The notes under the pieces are model-generated. The model was not told where the DNA came from and ran no database searches. It saw only the letters and a program-made list of their open reading frames with translations. This document shows positions 1 through 11,078 of a DNA stretch of 64,000 bases, piece by piece (position 1 is the first letter of the stretch; every line of letters begins with the position of its first letter). The translations under genes and the position numbers were made by a program. The stretch lies in the NCBI GenBank assembly GCA_034766995.1, contig CM068316.1:20425590-20489589 (forward strand), in the 5' to 3' direction. Origin of the DNA: Acanthacorydalis orientalis. Taxonomy: Eukaryota; Arthropoda; Insecta; Megaloptera; Corydalidae.

Positions 1-1036
1 ATCCCATCAAGAATACATTTTTAAACTATTTCAATTTTCATTTTTTGGTGTATAATTGATAAATTAACCAAAAAAACGCATTTTATTTGAGGTTAAAATC
101 TGATACTGAATATTTAACTATCTGACTTTTATAATTTTTTACTTGAACTGGTAATCATTTTGATTACAATTGCAATATTAGAATCATGTGATCTTACTGA
201 TATGCTTGAAGTCTTCGTTCTTTAAAATCAGCTAAGTATCTGTTCTCTGCTCCCAGTTTCGATACGAGTTCCATCTTCAGATATGTGAATTTTAAAAACT
301 TCAAAATCCACTTAAAAATTATACTCATGCCGAAACTGACAGTGGAGAGCAGACAGTGGGCTAATCCTTATGAACGAAAACAGTTAGGTATTCATCATTT
401 AGGATCATGGCAATCATTTACTATTAGAAAAACGTTTTTCTTCGATTACTTTTTTCAAACTTATTAGTATTACTGTATTTGAGTAAAAAATCTAAAACTT
501 AAATCTGTTTTCTTGTTCTAATTTACACTACTTTTTTAATATTGTATTAACAACTAATATTTAAATGTTCAGTATAAAACGTGGCGTTCTTCTTTGTGTA
601 AATTAAAATAAAATATGTATATCATACAGTGCCACAATATATAATTATACCTTATTAGTTATAATTATAATTCATTCTTTACTCTCCCGTTCTTATTAAA
701 AAATTCGGAAAAAATAAACTTCAATCGCTGTATTAAGGGTCCATAATTAGTTTTCGTCAAAAAAACAAACTCATCGGTATACTGGTGCATACAATTTTAA
801 CAAAATATGAGCTAATTACTTTTTTACATCTTCTTTATAAATAAAAATACTAAATTCTAATAGTACGTAATTACTCTCATCTTCGAAAACACTTGTTCAC
901 ATTTACTTATAAATTGACTCAAGTATATGTCATAATTGAGTACACACATTCTTTATTTTTTGGTACAATCCGAAGCAAATCAAGGAAGAAATTCGATCCA
1001 AACAATCTTCTATAAACAGGCTCATGTATTATAGTA
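1..1036. other. AT-rich gene-free stretch
   Basis: No coding region with recognisable homology is visible on either strand. The longest open frame (285-467, plus) has no recognisable motif and is probably chance. The stretch ends at a TA dinucleotide (1035-1036) that is the left target-site base pair of a mariner copy. Confidence 0.6.
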
Positions 1037-1737
1037 CGAAGGTCGTTCGATAAGTATGGTAAAATAGCAATTTAAAGACCGTTTTTTAGAAAAAAATCAA
1101 TCTTATTTTTCAACATAGTCTCCATTGAGGGCTATACACTTGGTCCAGAGAGTTTCCAATTTTTTTATCCCGTCAGAAAAGAAGCTTTTTTTAAAGTATG
1201 TAAAAATCGCATTGATGGCAGCGATGACATCCTTATTCGATGAGAATTTCTTCTCATCGAGCCAAATTTTCAAGAGTGGGAAAAGGAAGTAGCAGCATGA
1301 GGCCAAGTCTGGAGAATAGGATGGATGAGGAATCAATTCTAAGCCTAATTCGTGATATTTTGTCATTTCGACGGTCATTTTATGGAATGGTGCGTTGTTT
1401 TGGTGAAAGACCATTTTTTTGTGCGCCAAACTTGGTCATTTTTGTTTCAGCTCTTCTTTCCATGACCCAATTATGTTGCATTATAGGCCCCTGTTATGTA
1501 GTGGTGCCTCCATATTTCATCCACAGCGATGAAACGACGTAAAAAGACCTCGTTTCTTTCTTTTTTTGGGGCAACTGCTACAATGCTCGCTTCAAACATC
1601 TGTAGAACGTGAACAACGTGTCGCTTCTGATTGAAATTTCGCCCATGCTAGTTTGAAAAGTGACACTGTTGATAGCTGTGACGTTACCAAATGACGCCAT
1701 CTCATATAAATTTACCAAACTTATCAAACAACCCTCG
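1037..1737 (-). mobile_element. Mariner-like element, internally deleted copy
   Basis: Seen: imperfect terminal inverted repeats. The left end CGAAGGTCGTTCGATAAGT matches the reverse complement of the right end, CGAGGGTTGTTTGATAAGT, and a TA sits on each side (1035-1036, 1738-1739). The element reads on the minus strand. At about 700 bp it is little more than half of a usual 1.25-1.3 kb mariner. The part that would encode the helix-turn-helix DNA-binding half is missing, while the catalytic half is partly kept. Being defective it could only have moved with transposase from another copy, if at all. Confidence 0.8.
1103..1600 (-). pseudogene. Mariner transposase remnant (catalytic half)
   Basis: The minus-strand frame 1429-1103 ends with GDYVEK, the usual mariner C terminus, and contains a YSPDLA motif. 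Upstream in another frame (about 1535-1500) is RRFIAVDEIW, the region of the first catalytic aspartate, so at least one frameshift separates the two parts. Two catalytic aspartates are lost: the HxDNA motif reads HQNNA, and the third position reads ASCCY in place of the usual PSDY. The protein could not be an active transposase. The family assignment rests on motif order, which is characteristic of DD34D transposases. Confidence 0.8.
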
Positions 1738-3396
1738 TAATTAAAGGTTTTATTGATAATTTAATATACTGGAAACTTGCGCACCACTTTTCAACATTTG
1801 GCTCTAAAACACATGTTTGAACTTCTATTTGATGTATCTGGCCTTTGATACAAATTATGCAGTATATGTTTACTCTAAAAATGTTTCTCATTTTTCAGTT
1901 CACGTTTTTTCCATTCAAAGCAAAATCTTCTGAAAATCACTTATTACTAATTGAATTGATGCTTTATTTTTGCAGAATAATTTTACTATCTCATTAGTCC
2001 ATTTCCTGTTTGGTTCAAATGAATACTGAATGAAAATAATTCAAAAATTATATTTAGGTTTATACCGGTTCCGTTTGTATGAAGAAATTATTGAATTAGG
2101 TTCACTTTTTTTAAGATCCGCAAGTAACATTTTGTTTAATACTGGGCTTCAAATTGACCACCATTATTATGAATTTACATTTTTATAACAAAAACCAATC
2201 TAGTATAATTTGTATTAATTATACTTTAATAAATATATTGTAATTTAGTATAATTACTAAATAATTCCAATCTTTCAGTATTCTAAAGATAATACACCAA
2301 ATAAACAAGTAAAAATAGTCAGATACTAAAATAAATATTATAAAATCACTTTCTAATTTTCTTAGTTCCATGTTTTAGAATTATATTTAATAAAATACAA
2401 ATTATTTATATCATCTTTCATAATATCGAATATTTAACTACGACATATTGTACTATAAATAACTCCGATTTAAATAAAACGTATTTCAATTAATAAACAA
2501 TGTGCAATTAAAAGAATGTATTTTGAAATTTAAGAATGTATACTTAATTAATCAAGTACGTTTTAAATATTTATTAAATATATTTATGTAAAAGTATTGT
2601 CACACGTCATAATATCGTATAAATTCGTGAAATATGATAAAAATGATAATTCAATATGAAATGGACCAAATGTCAGAATGATAACGCTTATTAACAAGTA
2701 AAGTGGTTTCAATTACAAGTAAGTATTTCGATAATACGTGATTCATTTGTATGTAAATACTTTTTTACTTAGTGGTGGTTGAAAATAACTACACAGTAAT
2801 AAAACACATGGAATATTTACTCTATTAACTGCATTTTATATAGAAATACAGAAAAACTTTAAATTGTAATGCATATGTAATATTTTTATGTGGTTAAATT
2901 AAGTGTTAAAAGTGTTATTCGTCTTGCTTTTAATACAAACGAATCCTATTCCCTTTATTGACAAACACTTGACATTATATACTTTGGGTTTATTATAAAT
3001 ATATGTCTTTGTAACTTATTAAAAATATCTAGTGATATAAATAAAGTGTTAGGAAGTCAAGCGTCTCTTAAAAATATATATTCCCCAGAAATTTCTTCCA
3101 ATAAATTCATCGAACAATGAGTATTGTTTACTATAGCATTACCTTTTTTAAAGTGTGTATTTTATAATTCTTCATCGTTTCAACGGTCAATAAATAAAAA
3201 GTAAAATTACTTATTATTACATTCATAATGTATACATTCGTGGAAAAAATATAAAACTGATGATACGCTGTATAAAATCGAAATTTAAACGGCAATTTTC
3301 TCAAGATATAGAAACACTTCATATTGTTGAAATTTTCAGAACAGTATAGTGGTTTACGATGTATATTACTCTGAAAGATAGTATTACACTTTAGTG
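1738..3396. other. AT-rich gene-free stretch
   Basis: I see no gene, RNA gene or clear repeat here. Short open frames such as 3131-3412 (minus) have no family motifs and overlap the start of the neighbouring hAT-like element. Confidence 0.5.
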
Positions 3397-3803
3397 CAGT
3401 AGTTCTTAACATTCTTAGTCACATACTTCCTTCAAAAGTAAACTTAAAATTCACACCTGCACTGCTTTCTGAAAGCAATTGCGTAATTGGCATTGAAATT
3501 TTATTTTAACATTCTCAGATGCACAGAAATAGTAAAGAAAAGTTTGTTCTTCAGGGGCATATTCGTGTATTTTAGCATGATTATGAAGTCACATAAAGTC
3601 CTCAGTGTCATTTGAGATACTTGTTGCTTCTTCTGTTCAACGAGACCACAAATTCTGAGTACAATCTTAAACGAAGCTAGCCGCATGTCATGCCAAAATC
3701 CAACCGAGTTCTTGCCTTTGTTTTATGGAGGACAATCACACCTCCCTACTAACTCCTTTGCACCTCCCCAGGAAAAACACACCTCACAGGTTAAGAACAC
3801 CTG
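3397..3803. mobile_element. Short non-autonomous hAT-like element with perfect 8-bp TSD
   Basis: Seen: CTTTAGTG at 3389-3396 is repeated exactly at 3804-3811. Between the two copies are inverted ends: CAGTAGTTCTTAACATT on the left, and CAGGTGTTCTTAACCTG as the reverse complement of the right end (14 of 17 identical). Known: an 8-bp duplication and CAG...CTG ends are hallmarks of the hAT superfamily, and ends like CAGTGGTTCTTAACC occur in many hAT-derived short elements. The 407 bp encode no transposase; minus-strand open frames at 3501-3686 and 3723-3923 look like chance. Inferred: a MITE mobilised by a hAT transposase located elsewhere. Confidence 0.8.
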
Positions 3804-4408
3804 CTTTAGTGATATAACATGTTTCATCTCTATTATAGTTTTGGTACTGTAATTAAATTTACTGCCACAAAATGAGTAACCCCTCCGCCCTGCATATAAA
3901 AATGTTTTTACTGAAATGTTCAAATAATACCTGGTCTGCTCATTTCGAATTAGCTTATGTATATTTCGATAACGACATTATCATCGATAGATGACGAAAA
4001 AAAACATGACGAAGGACTTTTTTGATCTTCCACGTTCTGAAGGTGATTTTCATCGCTGTTGAAAGACGTATAAGTCAATCAGTATGAACAATAAGCAAGC
4101 ATTGAAATTTTAACTAAAAAATGTAGAATACCTAGTGAGGGTGAGGATTACAGAAGCAAATGAGAATGCATTTAACAAACCTACAGTCTTCGCTGGTAAC
4201 TAACTCATCCATCTCTGTACATTTGATCCGGTGGTCAACTGAACTTAAATCTTAATATGAACCGTAACGTTATATTTATTGCACTCTAATGGTGTAATAA
4301 ATAAATTTAATAAAACTGCGCTGTCCTGTACTATACTTTTCTCATTTGTTAAAAAGAGAAATATACCCATAAGCCGTCAATTTTTTTTAAATTAGATTCA
4401 GTTCGACT
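3804..4408. other. Gene-free stretch between two transposons
   Basis: Nothing recognisable apart from the right copy of the 8-bp duplication at 3804-3811. Confidence 0.5.
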
Positions 4409-5523
4409 TAAGTCTCTGACATATGAAGATGTGTTTTGTCGTCGTATATTGTAAAACAGACTGTGGATTTATTGTTTTGAATAAAAAAGGTTTCTAATAT
4501 TCCAAAACAAAATGACGGACTACCAACCTTCAGAAGAATGCATACGTCATTGCATGTTATTTCATTTTCAATCGGAATTTAACGCAACCGCAACAAAAAA
4601 AATGTGATATCTACAGAAACGTTTTGAAGATCAATAAGTGCCAACGTTTGTTCAGAAAATTTTCCAATGTTAATTTTGATATATCTGATAGTGTTCGAAG
4701 TGGGTGACCTGCCGAATTCTTTAATGATGCTTTAAAATCACTAGTTTAGTCGGATCCAAAATTGACCGTGCAAGAGGGTCCACTTGGTCAATAGTGCAAA
4801 GACACCTTCATGAAATCGAAAGGTATTTAGGCAAGGCATTTGGGTTCTACATCAATTGTCGAATACAAACGAAGATCAGCGACGAATAATTTGCACATCG
4901 CTATTGACTAGGCAACGAAATGATCATATTTCTTGTCAGACTCCTCACCGGTGATGAGAAATGGGTCCTTTACAGTAACTTGAAACGCTCCAATCAATAC
5001 CTTTTTATAACTGTGCCTGACATTGAAAAAGTCAGGCGCCCAAGCGTTTGCTGAAATTGCATCGACTTAATTCATTTTGCGTTGCTAAAACCGGATAAAA
5101 CAATCACCACTGATTTTTATTGTTAACAATTAGAACGGTAACGAGTTATTGAAAAAACCATCGGTTCTGGTCAACAGAAAACGCATCATACTGCAACATG
5201 ATAATGCAACAAAAATAATCCAAGGAAAAATAGAGCAGCTTGACTGGGAAGTCTTACTATATCCACTATATTCACCTGATATTGGGCTATCGGATTATGA
5301 TTTGTTTAGATCTATGGAACATTCCTTCAAAAATAAAAAAATACGAAATACCAGTGATGTTCAAGTTCATTTCAAATCATATTTTTCGTCAATCAGCATA
5401 TTTTTATACGAGAGGAATTAAAAATTCACAAAATAAATGGTAAAAAATCGTGGATAATGAATGATGGCATATATGTACTTAATTAGAAAATAATAAAAAA
5501 GTGGATTCTTATGTGTGTTTAAA
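4409..5523 (+). mobile_element. Decayed mariner element (cecropia-like left end)
   Basis: The left end, TAAGTCTCTGACATATGAAG from 4409, resembles the terminal repeat I remember for cecropia-type mariners. The proposed right end, near 5510-5523 (reverse complement TTTAAACACACATAAGAATC), matches only weakly, so the borders are approximate. The interior is an old transposase reading frame on the plus strand. Confidence 0.65.
4512..5483 (+). pseudogene. Mariner transposase pseudogene
   Basis: Starting at the ATG at 4512, the translation in shifting frames shows a mariner N-terminal helix-turn-helix region with the motif SVRSG, where an in-frame stop follows. It continues with TGDEKWVLY near 4953 (first catalytic aspartate), LQHDNA near 5190 (second), and YSPDIGLSDYDLF near 5268 (third), then RGIK...NKW and VDN at the C terminus. 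The three catalytic aspartates are present, but several stops and frameshifts make the gene dead. The longest continuous frame is 5149-5421. The divergence implies an old insertion. Confidence 0.85.
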
Positions 5524-6470
5524 ATTTAAATATAATTGATTACTCATGAGTATCCCTAATACATATTGTATTTACGTAAACAATACATTATATTTATTAA
5601 CAGATTGTTACAGTAATTGAAGTATATAACTGATAATAGTCGCATGTACACAGATAAATATTTTCAACTGATTATTTCAAGATGTTATTAAACACATTTA
5701 TTGATTATATCCTTTTCAAATATTCTCATTATTTAGACTCTTTATTGTAAACAACGTATACAGAAAAAAACTTTGGATGTAATCGCAAATTCCTTTGTAA
5801 AAACGTTTTTAGTGTTAACATTAATCTATACATGTATTTCGTGATTATTTTGTTTTATTATATTATTCCAATGATAAATCTTAATAACAGATGTCTATCA
5901 AAATTGATACTTCATTGAAATATAGCCGGCAACGCTGAGAAATACATTGAGGTTATTGATCTTGAAATAATTGCATTCTGATTTAAATTTCTTTTTTGAT
6001 AGAATGTAGATTGTCATAATTATTTTCAATACATTAAATGTACCTTTATATTTTTAAAGTTTATATATATATAGTTTCTTTCTATTCTTTATAAGATTAT
6101 TGTCGATGCATTTTTTTATTAGAGATATGACGTACTTATAAGTATTTCATTGACGTAATAAGTATTTCATTGAAGAATAATGAATAAAAATGGAAAATTT
6201 ATATTAAAAACATTTTACCTCTTATCTTTATGCACACTATATACCTATTTATAAAAAAATCGTAAAATTTCAAAAAATGGACCAAAATATTTTTAAAATG
6301 CATGTAGAGATTTCATATTATATTATTATTAACGATGACACCCAAAATTAGATGAGATTTTCACAAAAAATTATAATATTGGATTATAACGCAATGAAAT
6401 GTACGATTTTATAAAATAACTACGTTGAAATATAATTGCGAGAGTGATTATATAGACATACTAACATATA
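5524..6470. other. AT-rich gene-free stretch
   Basis: No gene seen. There is one short TA tract near 6063-6074. The stretch ends at the TA (6469-6470) used by the next mariner. Confidence 0.5.
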
Positions 6471-7387
6471 CGAGGTCTGACGATTAAGTAATGCGACAAA
6501 ATTCAAAAATCGAGTATATTTAAAAATTAAGGTACATCGCTGCGATCCCCTTCAAAGTAGTCCCCTCCCGCATCTATACACTTATTCCAGCGAGTTTTCC
6601 AGTTTTCGTAACAATTCTGGAACACTTCTTGTGGGACCTCTCAGAGTACCCTCGTCACAGATTCTTGGATATCTTCAACGGAGTCAAAATGTCGACCTTT
6701 GACGAATTTTTTCATACGGGGGAATAGGAAAAAGTCGCAGGGTGACATGTCCGGTGATTAGGGCGGTTGTGGTAACGTTGCGATGCCTTTAGACGCCAAA
6801 AACTGACAGACACTGAACGCACTGTGACAGGGAGCATTGTCGTGATGCAGAACCCAAGTTTTCGCGATCTCTAGACGCACTCTGAGCACCCTTTTTCGTA
6901 ATTTTTCGAGCACATTGCGGTATAATACTTGATTTACGGTTTGTCCAGGTGGTACGAACTCTTTGTGAACCACCCCTGCGTCGGTTCGCACTTGAATTGG
7001 CCTTCCGCTCCGCGCCTCGTCTTTGACGCTCTCACGGCCTTTTTTAAAATCGGCATGCCACCGAAGCACCTGACTACGACTCAGGGCATCACTACCATAC
7101 ACTTTAAGCACTTTTTCATAAGTTTCTGTCGCGGTTTCGCCGAGTTTTGCACAAAATTTTATCGCGCACCGTTGCTCTAAATTTCTCTGTTCCATTTTCG
7201 TGACATGCACTACTCGCGCGTTGTTACAAAACACTAAACAGCTGGCGAAGAAATGATCGTACGAGGGTGGTCAAGGTCTCAATCGAGAGAGTAGGGATCT
7301 GCTATTACGGTGGCGGAGTTACAGGTTCGCAGTGTTACCACAGGCCGAGAAAAAAAATCGGTCGCATTACTTAATTGTCTGACCTCG
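6471..7387 (-). mobile_element. Mariner element, copy 1 of a recent pair (catalytic centre deleted)
   Basis: Terminal inverted repeats begin CGAGGTCTGACGATTAAGTA at 6471 and CGAGGTCAGACAATTAAGTA, read inward from 7387. They match except at two positions. A TA lies on each side, and on the right it runs straight into a TA microsatellite. The 917-bp element reads on the minus strand. It is nearly identical, over shared parts, to the copy at 8486-9418 in opposite orientation, so both are young. A deletion removed the segment with the first catalytic aspartate but left the DNA-binding half. Confidence 0.9.
6525..7195 (-). pseudogene. Mariner transposase, DNA-binding half fused to C-terminal half
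   Basis: The likely start is the ATG at 7195 (MEQRNLEQ...); an in-frame upstream codon at 7234 is also open. The frame runs through an N-terminal helix-turn-helix region ending in ARSGRPIQV, an AT-hook-like GRP linker. It then jumps directly to [16 protein letters not shown], so about one third of the protein, including the TGDE aspartate, is missing. The second motif, HHDNAPCH, follows. The frame closes after ATLPQPP at 6758; beyond it the YSPD region is no longer in frame. Further downstream the trailing ENWKTRWNK segment keeps the TGG tryptophan codon that is mutated in the sister copy. It is catalytically dead but could in principle still bind transposon ends. Confidence 0.85.
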
Positions 7388-7420
<33 letters not shown>

Positions 7421-7436
7421 ATATATATATATACAC

Positions 7437-7487
<51 letters not shown>
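7388..7487. repeat. (TA)n/(GT)n microsatellite abutting mariner
   Basis: A TA tract interrupted by a GTGTGTGTGT block begins at the target-site TA of the mariner at 6471-7387. Apparent proteins made of I and Y across it are artefacts of the repeat. Confidence 0.95.
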
Positions 7488-7488
<1 letters not shown>

Positions 7489-8485
7489 GTGTATACGAAA
7501 ACACAGAATCTATGATTTCAATAAAATCAATAGCTTTTTGAATCATAGATATGGAACCTTTAATGTTCTGGGTTGTAAACAGGTAAGATGATTCTTTTTC
7601 ATCATCTTCTTGCTCTCTTTCTTCGTTGTTATTTTCGTGATTTAATTCATTAAAATCATTAGTTGTCAAATTAGAATCGTTTGGTTTTAAATGATCTTCA
7701 ATATTAGAAACATTCAAATCACTAAATCACGTTCTAATTGTTGTTCTAGTGCCACTATCAGTAACGACGTTGTCAACATTTTTTTATAAACTGAAATCGT
7801 CTATTGAGCTAGATACACACAATCTACCCACAGATTTTTCAGACAGCATTCATGATTGTACTCTTTAAATCTTATCTCCATTCTTTTTTCATATTTTCGA
7901 AGTATCATCGATATTTTAATTGCGCCAAAAGTCGCGTAATGTTATTTGTTCAGCCGCCTCCAGCTTATCAAACATTTGTTTAAAATTGCATTTCAGGTAA
8001 TATTTTTTAAAAGTATTAATTTTTACTACACTACATATATTTACTACTCTGTTGTAAATAAGATTACTGAATAAATTAAACTGGGGAAATCCCGAATTTG
8101 TATAATTACAATGTGTATACAATATGTAATACAATATGATAAATACATGCATTGTGGTGATATATGGTGTCTAGTTGATTATTTCAATTTTTTCACCCGC
8201 GTTAGTGAATTCGCATAAATGAAGACCACATAAATGGAAGAATTATAGTATGTGTGTTTATATATATATATATATACGATATTGAACGAATATATGCGAT
8301 ACGAGCGAAGCGAGTCTGGGTTCTGAGCTAAGCGATTGGGAGCGGAATCTACTCAGTCGGCTAGGGTAGCGAGTAAGGGAAAGAGCCTTCTGTTATTATT
8401 TAAATATTGTGATTTGTTTTAACCAATGAGGATAAATAAATAGTATAGTACTAATAAAATTAATGTGTGTGTATATATGTATATA
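7488..8485. other. Gene-free spacer between two inverted mariner copies
   Basis: It holds a TA tract at about 8257-8276 and a GC-richer patch at 8290-8390 containing CGAGCGAAGCGAG. The patch resembles GC-rich patches at 20727-20785 and 46545-46625. The open frame 7367-7717 (minus) is partly microsatellite and shows no domain. Confidence 0.5.
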
Positions 8486-9417
8486 CGAGGTCAGACAATT
8501 AAGTAATGCGACCGATTTTTTTTCTCGGCCTGTGGTAACACTGCGAACCTGTAACTCCGCCACCGTAATAGCAGATCCCTACTCTCTCGATTGAGACCTT
8601 GACCACCCTCGTACGATCATTTCTTCGCCAGCTGTTTAGTGTTTTGTAACAACGCGCGAGTAGTGCATGTCACGAAAATGGAACAGAGCCCACCGAATGA
8701 ACATCGCTCAAGATTGTCTCGAGCAGGTTGAAAGTGATCCTACTATTCTCGATCGTGTTATTACTGGTGATGAAAGTTGGTTCTTTCAATATGACCCCGA
8801 AACTAAACGACAAAGCCAACAGGGGCTGTCCCCTGGAGCACCAAGGCCAAAGAAGGCGAGAATGAGCAAGTCCAAAGTGAAAACCATGTTGATTTGCTTC
8901 TTCGACAGCAAAGGGGTGGTTCACAAAGAGTTCGTACCACCTGGACAAACCGTAAATCAAGTATTCTACCGCAATGTGCTCGAAAAATTACGAAAAAGGG
9001 TGCTCAGAGTGCGTCCAGAGATCGCGAAGACTTGGGTTCTGCATCACGACAATGCTCCTTGTCACAGTGCGTTTAGTGTCTCTCAGTTTTTGGCATCTAA
9101 AGGCATCGCAACGTTACCACAACCGCCCTATTCACCGGACATGTCACCCTGCGACTTTTTCCTATTCCCCCATATGAAAAAATTCGTCAACGGTCGACAT
9201 TTTGACTCCGTTGAAGATATCCAAGAATCTGTGACGAGGGTACTCGGAGAGGTCCCACAAGAAGTGTTCCAGAATTGCTACGAAAACTGAAAAACTCGCT
9301 GGAATAAGTGTATAGATGCGGGAGGGGACTACTTTGAAGGGGATCGCAGCGATGTACCTTCATTTTTAAATATACTCGATTTTTGAATTTTGTCGCATTA
9401 CTTAATTGTCTGACCTC

Positions 9418-9418
<1 letters not shown>
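8486..9418 (+). mobile_element. Mariner element, copy 2 of a recent pair (DNA-binding half deleted)
   Basis: The ends CGAGGTCAGACAATTAAGTA match at both termini with TA on each side (8484-8485, 9419-9420). The copy is 933 bp, plus orientation, and faces the copy at 6471-7387 head to head. The first 200 bp or so are identical to that copy up to GGAACAGAG. There the sequence jumps to CCCACCGAATGAAC, showing an internal deletion that took out the helix-turn-helix region. The catalytic half is retained. Confidence 0.9.
8667..9290 (+). pseudogene. Mariner transposase, catalytic domain only
   Basis: This open frame of 207 codons carries the full DD34D catalytic domain: TGDESWFFQYDPETK (first D), LHHDNAPCH (second D) and YSPDMSPCDFFLFP (third D), with exactly 34 residues between the second and third aspartates. 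The family start (ATG of MEQ, 8678) is out of frame with the rest because of the deletion; the open frame instead begins at 8667 or at the internal ATG 8697. The frame ends at a TGA at 9288-9290 where the sister copy has TGG (Trp). The remaining C terminus (KTRWNKCIDAGGDYFEG) is still readable beyond the stop. It lacks the DNA-binding domain and so is probably inactive alone. Confidence 0.88.

Positions 9419-9479
<61 letters not shown>
9419..9479. repeat. (TA)30 microsatellite at mariner target site
   Basis: An uninterrupted TA run starts at the TA target duplication of the mariner at 8486-9418. Confidence 0.95.
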
Positions 9480-9482
<3 letters not shown>

Positions 9483-9667
9483 TATATTGGTAAATAGCAA
9501 TGATGATTAAGACTAAACACAATGAAATTATTTGATTTGTAGTATGCTTTCAGAAAAAATCTATTTATTTACTGTTTAAAACTGATCAATATCCAGTTTG
9601 GCTAATGATATATTTTTTTTCAACCTCTGTTAATCCATTGCTGGATACAGGCCTCTTCCATGATTTT

Positions 9668-9716
<49 letters not shown>
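9480..9716. other. Short spacer with TA tract
   Basis: AT-rich sequence followed by a TA tract at 9670-9705 and GTATGTATGTA. Nothing else was recognised. Confidence 0.5.
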
Positions 9717-10015
9717 CAGTGGCGCACCCAAGAAGAGGGTCAAAGGCTCCTGGCACTCCCCAAAGGAAACAAACATTAGAAAACAAAACAAAATCATCGC
9801 TCGAAAATGTTCGTATATACATAGAAATATTAATGTAACCACGACTGAAATAATTCTAGAGATCTATAAAAAGAAAAGAAAACAGTTGTTATTCTATAAA
9901 TAATTTTTTATCATCACCTAATGAATTTTATTGAATTTACATTAAAAAAATGTTTATCTGTTCAACTCTCCCCCTCCCCCACACACACCAAGATTAAATC
10001 TTGAGTGCGCCACTG
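9717..10015. mobile_element. Candidate hAT-like MITE between two TA microsatellites
   Basis: The left end CAGTGGCGCACCCAAGA and the reverse complement of the right end CAGTGGCGCACTCAAGA differ at one base in 17. Immediate 8-bp flanks are TGTATGTA and TATGTGTA, six of eight the same, but both lie in repetitive TATG tracts, so they are weak evidence of a target duplication. The 299-bp interior has no transposase; the small open frames across it are not convincing. CAGTGGCG ends are common in hAT-type MITEs. Confidence 0.65.
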
Positions 10016-10031
10016 TATGTGTATGTATGTA

Positions 10032-10034
<3 letters not shown>

Positions 10035-10086
<52 letters not shown>
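10035..10086. repeat. (TA)n microsatellite
   Basis: About 26 TA units directly right of the hAT-like MITE. Confidence 0.95.
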
Positions 10087-10088
<2 letters not shown>

Positions 10089-11078
10089 GATTACAGTAAT
10101 TTATTTTTAAGTTATTCCAAGTATCTAACTACTAGATGTATCGACAAACAGTTATTTCAATGTAAATAACTACTCAAAAACTGAATACAAAATTCTACAT
10201 GAAAAATTTTCGTAACACGCAGGATATCTAAAAAATTATAATTTCATAATGAAATAATATCATTAATTATCTCTTGACATTTGGTTAGAATTACAACTTT
10301 TATACGATATTCTTCTTCAAAACTTGCAATTGTGATTGTTAACTTTAACAAGTAGGTGAAACATAAATACATCGCAACAAAAAACGTTGTTTATAAAATC
10401 AGTTATTATTGACAGTCTAACTGAACATACCAAAAAAACGTTTTACAGCATGGTTTTCTTCGACTGAAACCAATGATGGTAAAAGTTGAATTTTATATAT
10501 ATTAAGTTTCAGGCAGTTGTGAAAATTTTGTAAACAATTGACCAAAAAATTTGTAATTTGCCAGCAAAATAAATGTCCATCCAAAACTTTCACGAATACT
10601 CAGAATTTTGTCGACAGTTACTGTAGCGTATCGGACATATACAAACACTACAAATTTCCATAAATTGTTCTGTCTATTACCTAATGGACTTCCTTACAAA
10701 TTCCTCACTTCCATATTCTCAACTGTACTGCCTGTGTACTGTAAATACAGATTTAAACTTAGAAAACTGCACCACACAACAACTCTTGCATCACATTACG
10801 CAAATGTGATCAAAATTATTAAATACATACATACATATTTTAAAATTATTTCTCATTCATAATATCTCTTGTATGCTTATTAGTGTTATTTATATAGTCT
10901 TCAAACATGCTTAATTTTTTATTATTTATCAAGCTATTAAAAAAATGTATCCTGATTGACTTACTCCATTATTAGGTTTTGGTATTATTTTGTTTTATAT
11001 CGCATTCTATCCTAAAATTCTATCATAAATATTCTTTTATTTAAATTCAATATATTTATGTAGGTTGTGCGTATTGTA
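10087..11078. other. Gene-free stretch with one arm of a direct repeat
   Basis: No gene recognised. The segment 10804-10882 recurs almost exactly at 13252-13330. The right end is the TA target of the intact mariner. Confidence 0.55.
10804..10882 (+). repeat. 79-bp direct repeat, copy A
   Basis: Shares nearly every base with 13252-13330, including the run TTTCTCATTCATAATATCTC and what follows. The copies differ at about five positions and have no other known identity. Confidence 0.85.
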
